Of a DNA stretch of 64,000 nucleotides, positions 47,616 to 55,234 are shown in pieces (the stretch's first letter is position 1; every line of letters begins with the position of its first letter). Position numbers and translations under genes: made by a program. Where the stretch lies: positions 1 to 64,000 of the forward strand of contig CAMAUZ010000028.1 in NCBI GenBank assembly GCA_945861535.1, given 5' to 3'. Below the pieces are notes generated by a model. It was not told where the DNA came from. It was given only the letters and a program-made list of their open reading frames with translations, and searched no databases. The DNA comes from Akkermansia muciniphila. GTDB lineage: Bacteria; Verrucomicrobiota; Verrucomicrobiia; Limisphaerales; BJHT01.

Positions 47616-47880
47616 GGGCGCATTCCAGTTTCCTGCAACCTTGGGCAGGCACGGGTGCCGTGCTCGCGGAAACTTGCGGCGGCACGCACGCGGGCGGGGT
47701 GGGGCAGGCATCCTTGCCTGCCAGTTCGGGCGGCATCCCTGCCGCCCGTTTCCATGGCCGAGCACCTTCGCCGAACTGGGAACACGGGGCAGGGATGCCC
47801 CGCCAACTGGCAGGCAAGGATGCCTGCCCCACCCGGCTGGCGCGGTCGCGACGCCGCGTGCAGGAAACTGAGCTGCGCCC
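47616..47880. repeat. Complete 265-bp element with terminal inverted repeats
   Basis: Left end GGGCGCATTCCAGTTTCCTG, right end GCAGGAAACTGAGCTGCGCCC. The core holds nested hairpins: GGCAGGCATCCTTGCCTGCC, GGGCGGCATCCCTGCCGCCC and GGGGCAGGGATGCCCC. The element is highly similar, in opposite orientation, to 53675-53939. The rest of the 47458-47931 gap has a CCGGAGCGCGGCTGTG-type repeat and no gene. Confidence 0.88.
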
Positions 47881-47931
47881 GCGACTGCGGCGGGCGTTGC
47901 GTGCGGCGGGCGTGCGGGTTAGAAAAACGAC

Positions 47932-48279
47932 ATGAACTGGCACGAGGTCATGGATGAGCGGAGTCTGGAATTGCATCAGGTGATTGCCCGCGAACTGCGG
48001 GCCGATCCGGCCAAACTGGACCGCGTCGTGGCGTGGATGGAGCGGTTTCTCAGCGATCCCGAGTACTCGATCCAATCCAAAGATGCGTTGCAGGAATGGC
48101 GGAAGATCATCCAGCAGGGCTTGCCGCGGGTGCTGGCGGCGCTGGCGGATGACAGCGACGAGGGCCAACGGATGCGCCAGAGCAGCCCCTTCGCGGTGAT
48201 CATGCCGCAGGACGAACGGGCGGAGATTTTTGCGAAGTATGAAGCGCGCCGACCTCGAACACATCTTGCGGGCGTGTAA
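47932..48279 (+). CDS. Small protein paired with a nucleotidyltransferase, likely antitoxin-like partner
   Basis: 115 residues. MNWHEVMDERSLELHQVIAR, then a helical body (KLDRVVAWMERFL; LQEWRKII), then MRQSSPFAVIMPQDER, a C-terminal motif (RxSSPF) I recall from short proteins encoded before nucleotidyltransferase-fold genes in Verrucomicrobiota. No HTH is obvious. Its end overlaps the next gene by 41 bp, a strong sign of co-expression. An antitoxin role is inferred from the arrangement. Confidence 0.6.
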   Translation: MNWHEVMDERSLELHQVIARELRADPAKLDRVVAWMERFLSDPEYSIQSKDALQEWRKIIQQGLPRVLAALADDSDEGQRMRQSSPFAVIMPQDERAEIFAKYEARRPRTHLAGV

Positions 48280-48784
48280 GGGCACGACCGGCGAGACGGA
48301 GTTTATCGTCGTCGGCAGCCAGGCAATCCTCGGAAAATTTCCCGATGCGCCGCGCGTGCTGCGGGAGTCCATGGAGGCCGATGTTTATCCCAAGCTGCGT
48401 CCCGACCTGGCTCCCTTTCTCGACGGGAATCTCGGCGAGCTTTCCCTGTTCCATCAGACCCACGGCCTTTGGGTGGACGGTGTCTCCACGACCACGGCGA
48501 CGCTGCCCGCCGGTTGGGAGGCGCGCTTGGTGAAGGTGTGCAATGAAAACACCGCGGGGGCCATCGGCTGGTGTCTCGATCCGCACGACATCGCCTACAG
48601 CAAGCTGGCGGCGCGGCGGGAGAAGGACCTGGCGTACGTGGCGGCGCTGGTGCGGCACAAAATGATCCGGCCCGCGGCGATGGAGAAGCAGTTCGCCGGC
48701 ACGCCCGACGCCGCGCTGCGGGCACGGCTGACGGAGGCCTGGGGTATCTGCCGGCGGCGCGCCGCCACGCCGGAAGCGGCGTAG
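48239..48784 (+). CDS. Nucleotidyltransferase-fold protein (DUF6036/AbiEii-like)
   Basis: 181 residues. The N-terminal third has a nucleotidyltransferase signature: FIVVGSQAILG (the G-S loop) followed by MEADVYPK, whose Asp would be one of the metal ligands. A central DPHDIAYSKLAARREKDLAY block is typical of the DUF6036-type family, and a helical tail follows. AbiEii-type toxins of this fold nucleotidylate tRNA or similar targets. The ATG at 48239 is chosen over an upstream TTG (48230). Overlap with the previous small gene supports a toxin-antitoxin or defence pair. Confidence 0.7.
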   Translation: MKRADLEHILRACKGTTGETEFIVVGSQAILGKFPDAPRVLRESMEADVYPKLRPDLAPFLDGNLGELSLFHQTHGLWVDGVSTTTATLPAGWEARLVKVCNENTAGAIGWCLDPHDIAYSKLAARREKDLAYVAALVRHKMIRPAAMEKQFAGTPDAALRARLTEAWGICRRRAATPEAA

Positions 48785-48808
48785 GAGACTCGGGCCGGAG
48801 CGCTGGCG

Positions 48809-49261
48809 ATGCCTGACGTTTTCACGAAAACCAAGCGGTCGGCGGTGATGGCGCGCATCCGCTCGCGGGGGAACAAGGCCACGGAACTGGCGCTGGTGCG
48901 GGTGTTCCGGACGCTGCGGATTACGGGGTGGCGGCGGCATATTCCAATTCGGCATTCGCCATTCGCCATTCGCAGTTTCCAGGTTCGTCCGGATTTCGTT
49001 TTTCCCAAGCTCCGGCTGGCGGTGTTTGTGGACGGGTGCTTTTGGCACGGCTGTCCGCAGCACGCGACGCAGCCGAAAGGTAATGCGGCATTTTGGCGGA
49101 AGAAGTTCGCGGCGAACCAGGCGCGCGACCGGCTCGTGACTCGCACCCTGCGGCGGACGGGCTGGCGGGTGTTGCGCATCTGGGAACATGCGCTGGCCCG
49201 CAAGCACGCGGCGGCTTTGGAACGACGGCTGCGGCGGGCAACGCAGCCGGGCAGTCGGTGA
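48809..49261 (+). CDS. vsr: Very short patch repair endonuclease with a repeat-derived insertion
   Basis: 150 residues. Vsr nicks next to T:G mismatches formed by deamination of 5-methylcytosine. Seen: FTKTKRSAVMARIRSRGNKATE at the start, the catalytic Asp in RPDFVF (Asp62), VFVDGCFWHGCP (His80 and zinc-linked Cys), RKKFAANQARDRLVTRTLRR, GWRVLRIWEHAL. Between GWRRH and RPDFVF the family normally has a few residues; here about 14 (IPIRHSPFAIRSFQ) are encoded by CATTCGC direct repeats (48940-48981). No cytosine methyltransferase gene is nearby. The enzyme may still be active because the insert falls in a loop, but this is unproven. Confidence 0.88.
   Translation: MPDVFTKTKRSAVMARIRSRGNKATELALVRVFRTLRITGWRRHIPIRHSPFAIRSFQVRPDFVFPKLRLAVFVDGCFWHGCPQHATQPKGNAAFWRKKFAANQARDRLVTRTLRRTGWRVLRIWEHALARKHAAALERRLRRATQPGSR
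48940..48981. repeat. CATTCGCCATTCGC direct repeats inside vsr
   Basis: GGCATTCGCCATTCGCCATT with a further unit, in frame within vsr. Repeats of the same kind occur as noncoding dispersed sequence in related genomes, as far as I recall. Confidence 0.75.
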
Positions 49262-49284
49262 CGCGCCGTTCGCAGATCTTGGTT

Positions 49285-49380
49285 TTGTAGGAGACGACGT
49301 AAGGAGACTCTGACCTTTTCCCCAAGTGCGGCACCGTCGCGCAGAAGGAGGCTAGAGTCTCCTCACGTCGTCTCCTACAA
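49285..49380. repeat. Inverted repeat with GTAGGAGACGACGT arms between vsr and the sialidase gene
   Basis: TTGTAGGAGACGACGTAAGG (49285-) and the inverse CCTCACGTCGTCTCCTACAA (to 49380) match over about 28 bp with few mismatches. It lies between convergent vsr and sialidase genes, so it might terminate transcription from both sides. Confidence 0.8.
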
Positions 49381-49384
49381 GGGA

Positions 49385-50638
49385 TTATTTTCGCCCGGCC
49401 CCAGCGGCGGGCAGGGCGTCTTTGCCGTCGGTGAGCCACTCAAGATTGAAGCGGGCGACGGTGAGGAGGCCGGTGCGGTAGATGTCTTTTCCATCGGTGC
49501 TGCCGCGTTCGTAGAAGAGGAGGATGGTTCCGTCGTTGGCGACGGCGAGGTCGCTGTAGCCGCTGAAACCAGGCTCGATGGTCTTGGTCACGGGCCAGGT
49601 CACCGACTCGTCGTAGCTGAGTTTCACAGAGACGTTTTTGCGGTCGCGGCCTTTGCCAGGGGCTTCCTTGCCATCAGTGCGGGAGAGGTTGTGGGGGTTG
49701 GAGAACAGGAGGCGGTGCTTGTCGCTCGCGGGGGCTTCGCTCAGGCGGACCATGCTCGCCATGCAGATCGGTTCGAGCAGTTGGTCGTGAAACTGGGGCT
49801 GGCTCCAGCCGGTCGCGCCGTCGCGGCTGGTGGTGAGGAGACGGCGGTTGGCCTTGGATTCACTGCGCATGTTCAGGAGCACACGGCCGTCGGCGAGTTG
49901 CGCGGCGCAGGTTTCGTTCGGGATGTTCCAGTCGCCGGTGTTGGGTCCGGCGATCTCGCCGCGCAGCCAGGTGCGCCCGTGGTCGTCGCTGTAAATGACC
50001 GACGTGACCGAGGGCCGGTGGGCGTGGCCGCCCGTGCCGAGCGAGAGCCAGACGGGCACGACGAGCCGGCCGTTCTGGAGCTGGATGCCGTGGCCGGGGC
50101 CGGTGGCGAGGACTTTCCAATCGTACTCGGGGCGGAACTTGTCGAAGGATGCGGTGATCTCGACGGGCGGCGTCCAGGTGAGGCCGTCATCGTCGCTGCG
50201 CAAATAGAAGCAGCGGGCGTATTCGAGACAGAAGAGGAAGTGGACCGCGCCGTTCGCGTCGGCGATGGCGAGCGGGTTGTTGTAGGTGACCTCGCCGGGC
50301 GTCGCGAGTTTCTGGGCGAGCGCGACGGGGTTTTTGGCTTTCGGTCCGGGGACGTTGGCGAGCGTGGTGCGTGGTCCCCAGGTCTTGCCGCCATCGGCCG
50401 AGCGACGCAGGAGGATGTCGATCTGGCCCCAATCGCCGCGGTCGTTTTTGCGCGCTTCGCAGTACGCCAGCACGGTGCCGCGCTTCGTCACGACGATGCC
50501 GGGGATGCGGTAAAGTTTGTAGCCCTCCTGGCTTGCCGTGAAGAGATCGACCTTCTCGAGGAACGGCGCGGCGGCGTGGGCCGGGGTGGTGAGGACGGCG
50601 GCGCAGAGGAGCGCACGGAGGGCGGCGACAAGATTCAT
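49385..50638 (-). CDS. Secreted sialidase-like glycoside hydrolase (BNR/Asp-box propeller)
   Basis: 417 residues with a signal peptide (LRALLCAAVLTTPAHA). It carries the RIP motif of GH33-type sialidases (YKLYRIPGIV, residues 41-49), an EARK.D segment (61-66), and Asp boxes SADGGKTW, SDDDGLTW and SDDHGRTW spaced through the six-bladed propeller. Later NMRSE...R and a Tyr near the end (DIYRTGLL) are compatible with the sialidase active site. The mature enzyme would release terminal sugars such as sialic acid outside the cell; substrate specificity may differ. ATG at 50638; an upstream in-frame start at 50668 is less likely. Confidence 0.85.
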   Translation of the reverse strand: MNLVAALRALLCAAVLTTPAHAAAPFLEKVDLFTASQEGYKLYRIPGIVVTKRGTVLAYCEARKNDRGDWGQIDILLRRSADGGKTWGPRTTLANVPGPKAKNPVALAQKLATPGEVTYNNPLAIADANGAVHFLFCLEYARCFYLRSDDDGLTWTPPVEITASFDKFRPEYDWKVLATGPGHGIQLQNGRLVVPVWLSLGTGGHAHRPSVTSVIYSDDHGRTWLRGEIAGPNTGDWNIPNETCAAQLADGRVLLNMRSESKANRRLLTTSRDGATGWSQPQFHDQLLEPICMASMVRLSEAPASDKHRLLFSNPHNLSRTDGKEAPGKGRDRKNVSVKLSYDESVTWPVTKTIEPGFSGYSDLAVANDGTILLFYERGSTDGKDIYRTGLLTVARFNLEWLTDGKDALPAAGAGRK

Positions 50639-50700
50639 GGGAATGAGTTTGGGCACGGGGTCGGACATTGCAAGCAGACGACAGGTTCAGGGGCGCAGCT

Positions 50701-50970
50701 GGGCGCATCTCAATTTCTGGCAGACGGTCTGGCTCCCGCACCGCGCGTGTGGGGCAGGCATCCTTGCCTGCCAGTTCACGGGGCATCCTTGCCCCGTGTT
50801 CCTGCCCGGTGACCTGCCCCGCCGTCGGCCGTTGGGAACGGGCGGCAGGATGCCGCCCGAACTGGCAGGCTGGAAGCCTGCCCCACGGCACCGGAACCTC
50901 CGCACGCCTTGGCCTCTTTACGGGACGGCGCCAACGCGCACCGATCGTGGCAAGAAACTGAGATGCGCCC
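50701..50970. repeat. Complete 270-bp element with terminal inverted repeats
   Basis: Left end GGGCGCATCTCAATTTCTGGC (50701-50721) and right end GCAAGAAACTGAGATGCGCCC (50950-50970) are inverted copies with two mismatches. The core contains GGGGCAGGCATCCTTGCCTG and GGCAGGATGCCGCCC-type hairpins. It immediately precedes the beta-helix gene fragment. Confidence 0.88.
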
Positions 50971-51005
50971 GGCGCATCTGCGCGCGGCCTCCGTGTGGCG
51001 CAGAG

Positions 51006-51320
51006 TTCCAAGTCTCAGACATCCTGATCTCTGGCAACATCGTCGCCCGGACCGTGACCGGAGGGATCTGTCTTCACGCGGGAAAGAACAATCTGGTCGC
51101 GAACAACCTTCTGGTGGACGGACGGGACCGGCAGGTGCATCTCCACCCCGAGGGACCGGACCTGACCGGCAGCCGGTTCGTGCGCAACAGCGTGGCTCAT
51201 TCCCGGCCGCCGGCGGAATTTCTTTGCCTGTTCCAGTCCTGGAAGCGGAACCAGCGGGGACGGTTTTCCGGGTGCGACAAGAACCTCTACTGGGTCACGG
51301 GCGCGGTCATCGCGGGACTC
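51006..51320 (+). pseudogene. Fragment of a right-handed beta-helix protein
   Basis: An open stretch of about 100 codons reads SDILISGNIVARTVTGGICL, then NNLVANNLLVDG, then GSRFVRNSVAHS and CLFQSWKR, with the Asn-rich repeated coils of parallel beta-helix (pectate-lyase-like) proteins. It lacks a start and a signal peptide: the upstream side is an interspersed element (to 50970), and after about 51310 the sequence stops being family-like. I read it as a gene remnant. 51321-51393 shows nothing. Confidence 0.6.
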
Positions 51321-51393
51321 CCGCCGTCTCGACGGGGAAGTTTTGGAAGCGCTCCTGCCGATGGCTGCTCCCGCGCCGGCCGGCATCGCGCCG

Positions 51394-53265
51394 TCAGGGA
51401 ATCACCGGCAGCAGGATGTGCGACGGGCGCTCGGGATTGTGATGCAGCGTATTCTTGGCCGTGACCATGCTTCGGTGCCGGTTGAGCGGTTCGCCGGTGT
51501 TCGGGTTCACATCGAAGCGCGGGAAGTTGCTGCTCGAAATGTCCACCCGGATGCGGTGGCCCCGCTTGAAGACGTTTGAGGTGGGGTAGAGCTTGATCGT
51601 GATGGGATACACGGTGCCCGGCTGCATCAGTTTCTCCTGCTTGAGCGAGTCACGGAAGCGCGCCCGCACAATGCCGTCGGCGATGTTCAGGTCGAATCCA
51701 CCCGGGAAATCCGCGCCGGGCGGATACACGTCGATCAACTTCGCGGTGAAATCGGTGTCCACGGCCAAAGAACTTGCCCACAGCCGCACTTCGAGTTCTC
51801 CCGTGACCTCGGTGTCCTGGGGCAGCGGCTCAGTCTGGAAAACGAGCACGTCGTTGCGCGCGGAGAGGGGGAGGGGTTTCGGCCAGTTCCAGAAGTTGGT
51901 GCCGCCCCGTTGATCCCACGCGCCCTGCTGCATGATGCCATCGCCGGAGGAAATGTTGCCGCCCAGCGTGGGCACGGGATGGCGTGGGTCGAACTCGAAG
52001 CTCGTGGTGGCGCCGGGGGCGGAGGGTTTCTGCGGGCTCAAACCGCCGCCCGGTTGCAGGTAAAACGCCGTCGTCCGCGTGCGTGCCAGCGGCCACTCCT
52101 GCTCGTCGCGCCAGTAGCCGCCGTGGTGGAGCAGGCCCGCTTCCGTCTTGCGCCCGTCGCCGGTGCCCATGACGAACAGTCGCACCTTCGTGGCAAAGGG
52201 CGCGGCTCTGCCTACCGAGTTGTCGAGCCCCTTGAGCCATTTGTCATACCACTCCAGTCGCCACGCCCATTGGTCGGGCACGGCTGCCGACGGCCCGAAT
52301 GACACCTGACCATGTGCGGACTTATCCTGCGCGCCATGAATCCAAGGCCCCATGATCAGATACACCGGGCTGCGGATTGCCTTGGTCAATGCCGTGAAAT
52401 TGGCCGTGGTGTTCCCGGCCCACGAGTCATACCAGCCGCCGACCAGATAGACCGGCAAGTCCTGGTAGCGTCCGGGGAAGTCCACGATGTTGTTTTGCTC
52501 CCAGAAGGAATCGTTCGCCCCGTGCTCCATGGCATCGACCAGCCATTCCTCGAATTCGGGCGCGAGCTTCAGCGGCGTGGTGCCGCGGCGCAGCGGGAGC
52601 TGGCGAAGATACTCGTGGCGATGGTCGGCCATTTCCTTGAGCACGGCCGCCGTGGCCGGGTCGCGGGCGGCGCGGCTGCCGCGGCCGGCGTTGAGCATGA
52701 TCCAGTTCCAAAACCGCAGCTCGAACGCGCCGGCGTTCCGCATGCTTTGCCGGCCCATGTTCGCCACCGCGTCCACGGGAATGACCGTCTTGAGCTGCGG
52801 CACGCCCTCCATCGCCATCGCGTGCTGCGTGCCGCCGACGTAACTGGTCCCGATCATCCCGATCTTACCGTCGGACCACGGCTGCGCGGCGATCCACGCG
52901 GCGCAGTCGGCCCCGTCCTTGCCGTCATCCGTCAACCAATGCCAGACACCTTCCGAGCCGTAGCGCCCGCGCGTGTCCTGCGCCACGAAAACATAGCCGT
53001 GCGCCGCGTAGTATTTGCCCGGGATCGTGCCACCCGTTTTGTTGTAAGGCGTGCGCGTGAGAATCACGGGGAAACGCCCTGTCACGGCCTGTCCATCCTT
53101 CGCGGGCAGGTAAAGGTCGGTCGTGAGTTTCACGCCGTCACGCATGGCAACCACGATGTTGGTGCGGACGATCACCTGGAACTCGGCGTCCCGCGCGGCA
53201 GCGGTGCAGGCAAACACGAGCGCTCCGGCGAGGGTGGACAACAGGGGAACGAGCGGGAGTTTCAT
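51394..53265 (-). CDS. Secreted CocE/NonD-family hydrolase (X-Pro dipeptidyl-peptidase S15 type)
   Basis: 623 residues. N-terminal signal (PLLSTLAGALVFACTAAARD; possible lipidation Cys at 20). Alpha/beta-hydrolase domain with the family catalytic set: nucleophile Ser141 in MIGTSYVGG, Asp280 in GGWYDSW and His310 in GPWIHGAQ. The oxyanion-side YYAAHGYVFVAQDTRGR is also typical. The last third is the S15 C-terminal jelly-roll (TEVTGELEVRLWASS; FKRGHRIRVDISSSNFPRFD). Substrates may be esters or peptides. ATG at 53265. Convergent with nothing; downstream is the beta-helix fragment. Confidence 0.9.
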   Translation of the reverse strand: MKLPLVPLLSTLAGALVFACTAAARDAEFQVIVRTNIVVAMRDGVKLTTDLYLPAKDGQAVTGRFPVILTRTPYNKTGGTIPGKYYAAHGYVFVAQDTRGRYGSEGVWHWLTDDGKDGADCAAWIAAQPWSDGKIGMIGTSYVGGTQHAMAMEGVPQLKTVIPVDAVANMGRQSMRNAGAFELRFWNWIMLNAGRGSRAARDPATAAVLKEMADHRHEYLRQLPLRRGTTPLKLAPEFEEWLVDAMEHGANDSFWEQNNIVDFPGRYQDLPVYLVGGWYDSWAGNTTANFTALTKAIRSPVYLIMGPWIHGAQDKSAHGQVSFGPSAAVPDQWAWRLEWYDKWLKGLDNSVGRAAPFATKVRLFVMGTGDGRKTEAGLLHHGGYWRDEQEWPLARTRTTAFYLQPGGGLSPQKPSAPGATTSFEFDPRHPVPTLGGNISSGDGIMQQGAWDQRGGTNFWNWPKPLPLSARNDVLVFQTEPLPQDTEVTGELEVRLWASSLAVDTDFTAKLIDVYPPGADFPGGFDLNIADGIVRARFRDSLKQEKLMQPGTVYPITIKLYPTSNVFKRGHRIRVDISSSNFPRFDVNPNTGEPLNRHRSMVTAKNTLHHNPERPSHILLPVIP

Positions 53266-53674
53266 TAGAGCTGTGAGCTTTGTGACTCATCCCGGTGGCG
53301 TCAAAACCAAATCGCACGCGCCGCGTTCATGGCCTTGAACAGCAGATGCAATTCAGCGCGGTATGGACTCTGTTCCCCGGCAATTGCCCCGGGAGTTCAT
53401 GCTGGCACGGCTTGACACCCCGTCCGGCCTCGGTTGGCAGGTCCGACAGGCGTAGCAGACCGGACTGTTCCGGGGCGGGAGAAGCGGTTGTCATGACTGG
53501 GCTCGGATTCGCCATGGTTTTCTGCCGGTCGGAATCACGGAATCGATCCCTCATTGCCCATCGCCTGCCGTCGCGCACCGTCATCAGCGGTGGTATTGAA
53601 ATCGGCATGCGGGCGCGGACCTGCGTGAACCACGACGTTCGCGCGACACGCAGGTGCCCGCGCGCGGCCACGCA

Positions 53675-53939
53675 GGCGCATCGCAGTTTCTTGCACGCGG
53701 CTTGGCGTCCGCGCCAGCCGGGTGGGGCAGGCATCCTTGCCTGCCAGTTGGCGGGGCATCCCTGCCCCGTGTTCCCGGTTCCGCGTGGGATGCTCGACCA
53801 TGGAAACGGGCGGCAGGGATGCCGCCCGAACTGGCAGGCAAGGATGCCTGCCCCACCCCGCCCGCGCGCGTGCCGCCGCAGGTTTCCTCGAGAACGGCAC
53901 CCGTGCCTGCCGAAGGTTGCAGGAAACTGAGATGCCCCC
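53675..53939. repeat. Complete 265-bp element, opposite orientation to the 47.6-kb copy
   Basis: Left end GGCGCATCGCAGTTTCTTGC, right end GCAGGAAACTGAGATGCCCCC. Reversed, the core matches 47616-47880 over nearly its full length (GGCAGGCATCCTTGCCTGCC, GGGCGGCATCCCTGCCGCCC, CACGGGGCAGGGATGCCCC). The remainder of 53266-54002 (to 53674) has no gene I can support. Confidence 0.88.
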
Positions 53940-54002
53940 GCGCGCCCACGTGTTCGTTTGATTGCGGTTGACCCCACCTGCGGTGCTCGCCATGTTCGCC
54001 GC

Positions 54003-54785
54003 ATGACCCGTTTTAGTACGCGCCCTGGCGGCGCATTTACGTTGATCGAATTGCTGGTGGTCATTGCCATCATTGGCATCCTGGCCAGCATGTTGTTGCC
54101 CGCCCTTGGCAAGGCCAAGGCCAGAGCCAAAGGCACCCAATGCAACAGCAACATGAGGCAGGTCATGATGGGCACCACCCAGTATATCGAGGACTGTAAC
54201 GGTTACATTCCTCCCATGGGGATGGACAAGGTGGTGTCTTTTCCAGGCCTTCAAAATGCTGCGCCAAGTGGCACGCTGTGGATCACCAACATGGCCTACT
54301 ATTATTGGCCGGACATCATGCGGCCCTATCTGGGAACCCGCTCCATTATCACCTGTCCGACGGTGACCGACTCCGCGAAACTGGGAATTGGGATGACCTA
54401 TTGCCAGGTGCTCGCGGGCACGATTGGGATTCTCGATCCCTCCAATGCCGGTCAGCTCAAGCGCGAGTCGATGATTGCTCGCCCGAGTGAGACGGTATTT
54501 TTCGGGGACGCCGGAGATGTGACGCCGGCGACCCTGGGTTTGGCCCCGGACCAATGGGTCGGGGATCCCGCTGGAGCGGGCACCCAGTTCTTTCGCATTC
54601 CCGATCCCGGGGCGGTGGTTGCCGGTTGGGGATCGTGGGGGGCGAGAACCGAACGGATGTTCAATCGTCATGACGGACGGGTGAACGTCGCCCTGATGGA
54701 CGGACGGACCGAATACTTCTCAGTCAGCAAGGTCGGCTTCCAATACCCCGCGGGTGACCTGCTGAGTTGGTGGGATACCAAGTGA
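54003..54785 (+). CDS. Type II secretion-like pseudopilin (prepilin N-terminal domain protein)
   Basis: 260 residues. A basic leader ([11 protein letters not shown]) is followed by the prepilin helix [20 protein letters not shown], then [16 protein letters not shown]: the type IV prepilin signal in the A-FTLIE form common in planctomycetes and verrucomicrobia (Gly-Gly-Ala in place of Gly at cleavage). The mature part is a DUF1559-like globular domain with [15 protein letters not shown], ending [20 protein letters not shown] (H-G-x-x-N-V-x-F/L-x-D-G pattern). Proteins of this kind are numerous in these genomes and probably form surface or periplasmic filaments. ATG at 54003. Confidence 0.88.
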   Translation: MTRFSTRPGGAFTLIELLVVIAIIGILASMLLPALGKAKARAKGTQCNSNMRQVMMGTTQYIEDCNGYIPPMGMDKVVSFPGLQNAAPSGTLWITNMAYYYWPDIMRPYLGTRSIITCPTVTDSAKLGIGMTYCQVLAGTIGILDPSNAGQLKRESMIARPSETVFFGDAGDVTPATLGLAPDQWVGDPAGAGTQFFRIPDPGAVVAGWGSWGARTERMFNRHDGRVNVALMDGRTEYFSVSKVGFQYPAGDLLSWWDTK

Positions 54786-54791
54786 AGCCAA

Positions 54792-55124
54792 GTGAAACCG
54801 TCGCGTTTTATTCTCTGGTTGGTCGCCGGCAGCCTGCTGGGTGTCTCCGGTTGCGGTGGCAAGAATAATAGCGGGCCGCCGGGACCCTTGCCGCTCACGC
54901 CGGAAGCCCGGCAAATTCTCGACGCCGCAGACAAGTCCCCCGAGGCCGCGTTGGACCTGTTGAACGAGACGATGAAAGATTGGCTCATCCGGCGCCCCGA
55001 TTACCCGAAAACTGTGCAGGAATTCGTCACGGCCCGCGTCCTGCCGCGGCTGCCGACCCCGCCAGTTGGCAAAGAGTTTGCCATCGATCGCACTCGCGGT
55101 GTGGTCGTGCTGGTGGACAAATAG
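54792..55124 (+). CDS. Small lipoprotein of unknown function
   Basis: 110 residues from a GTG start, six bases after the pseudopilin stop. Signal peptide with lipobox (GVSGCGGK, Cys21), Pro/Gly linker, then a helical domain (TPEARQILDAADKSPEAALD; LLNETMKDWLIRR) and a VGKEFAIDRTRGVVVLV end, which resembles the YAIDPKTGRV-type tails of small proteins encoded next to pseudopilins. Likely functions together with the pseudopilin. Confidence 0.65.
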   Translation: MKPSRFILWLVAGSLLGVSGCGGKNNSGPPGPLPLTPEARQILDAADKSPEAALDLLNETMKDWLIRRPDYPKTVQEFVTARVLPRLPTPPVGKEFAIDRTRGVVVLVDK

Positions 55125-55234
55125 CCTGACGGGTTTTGCAAAGCGGGGCAGCAGACACAATGCCCTGAGACCGCGGGCCGTTCCCCGGAGGATGACACTG
55201 GTGCCGCGGCGTCCTTTTACTTTTGAAATTACTA

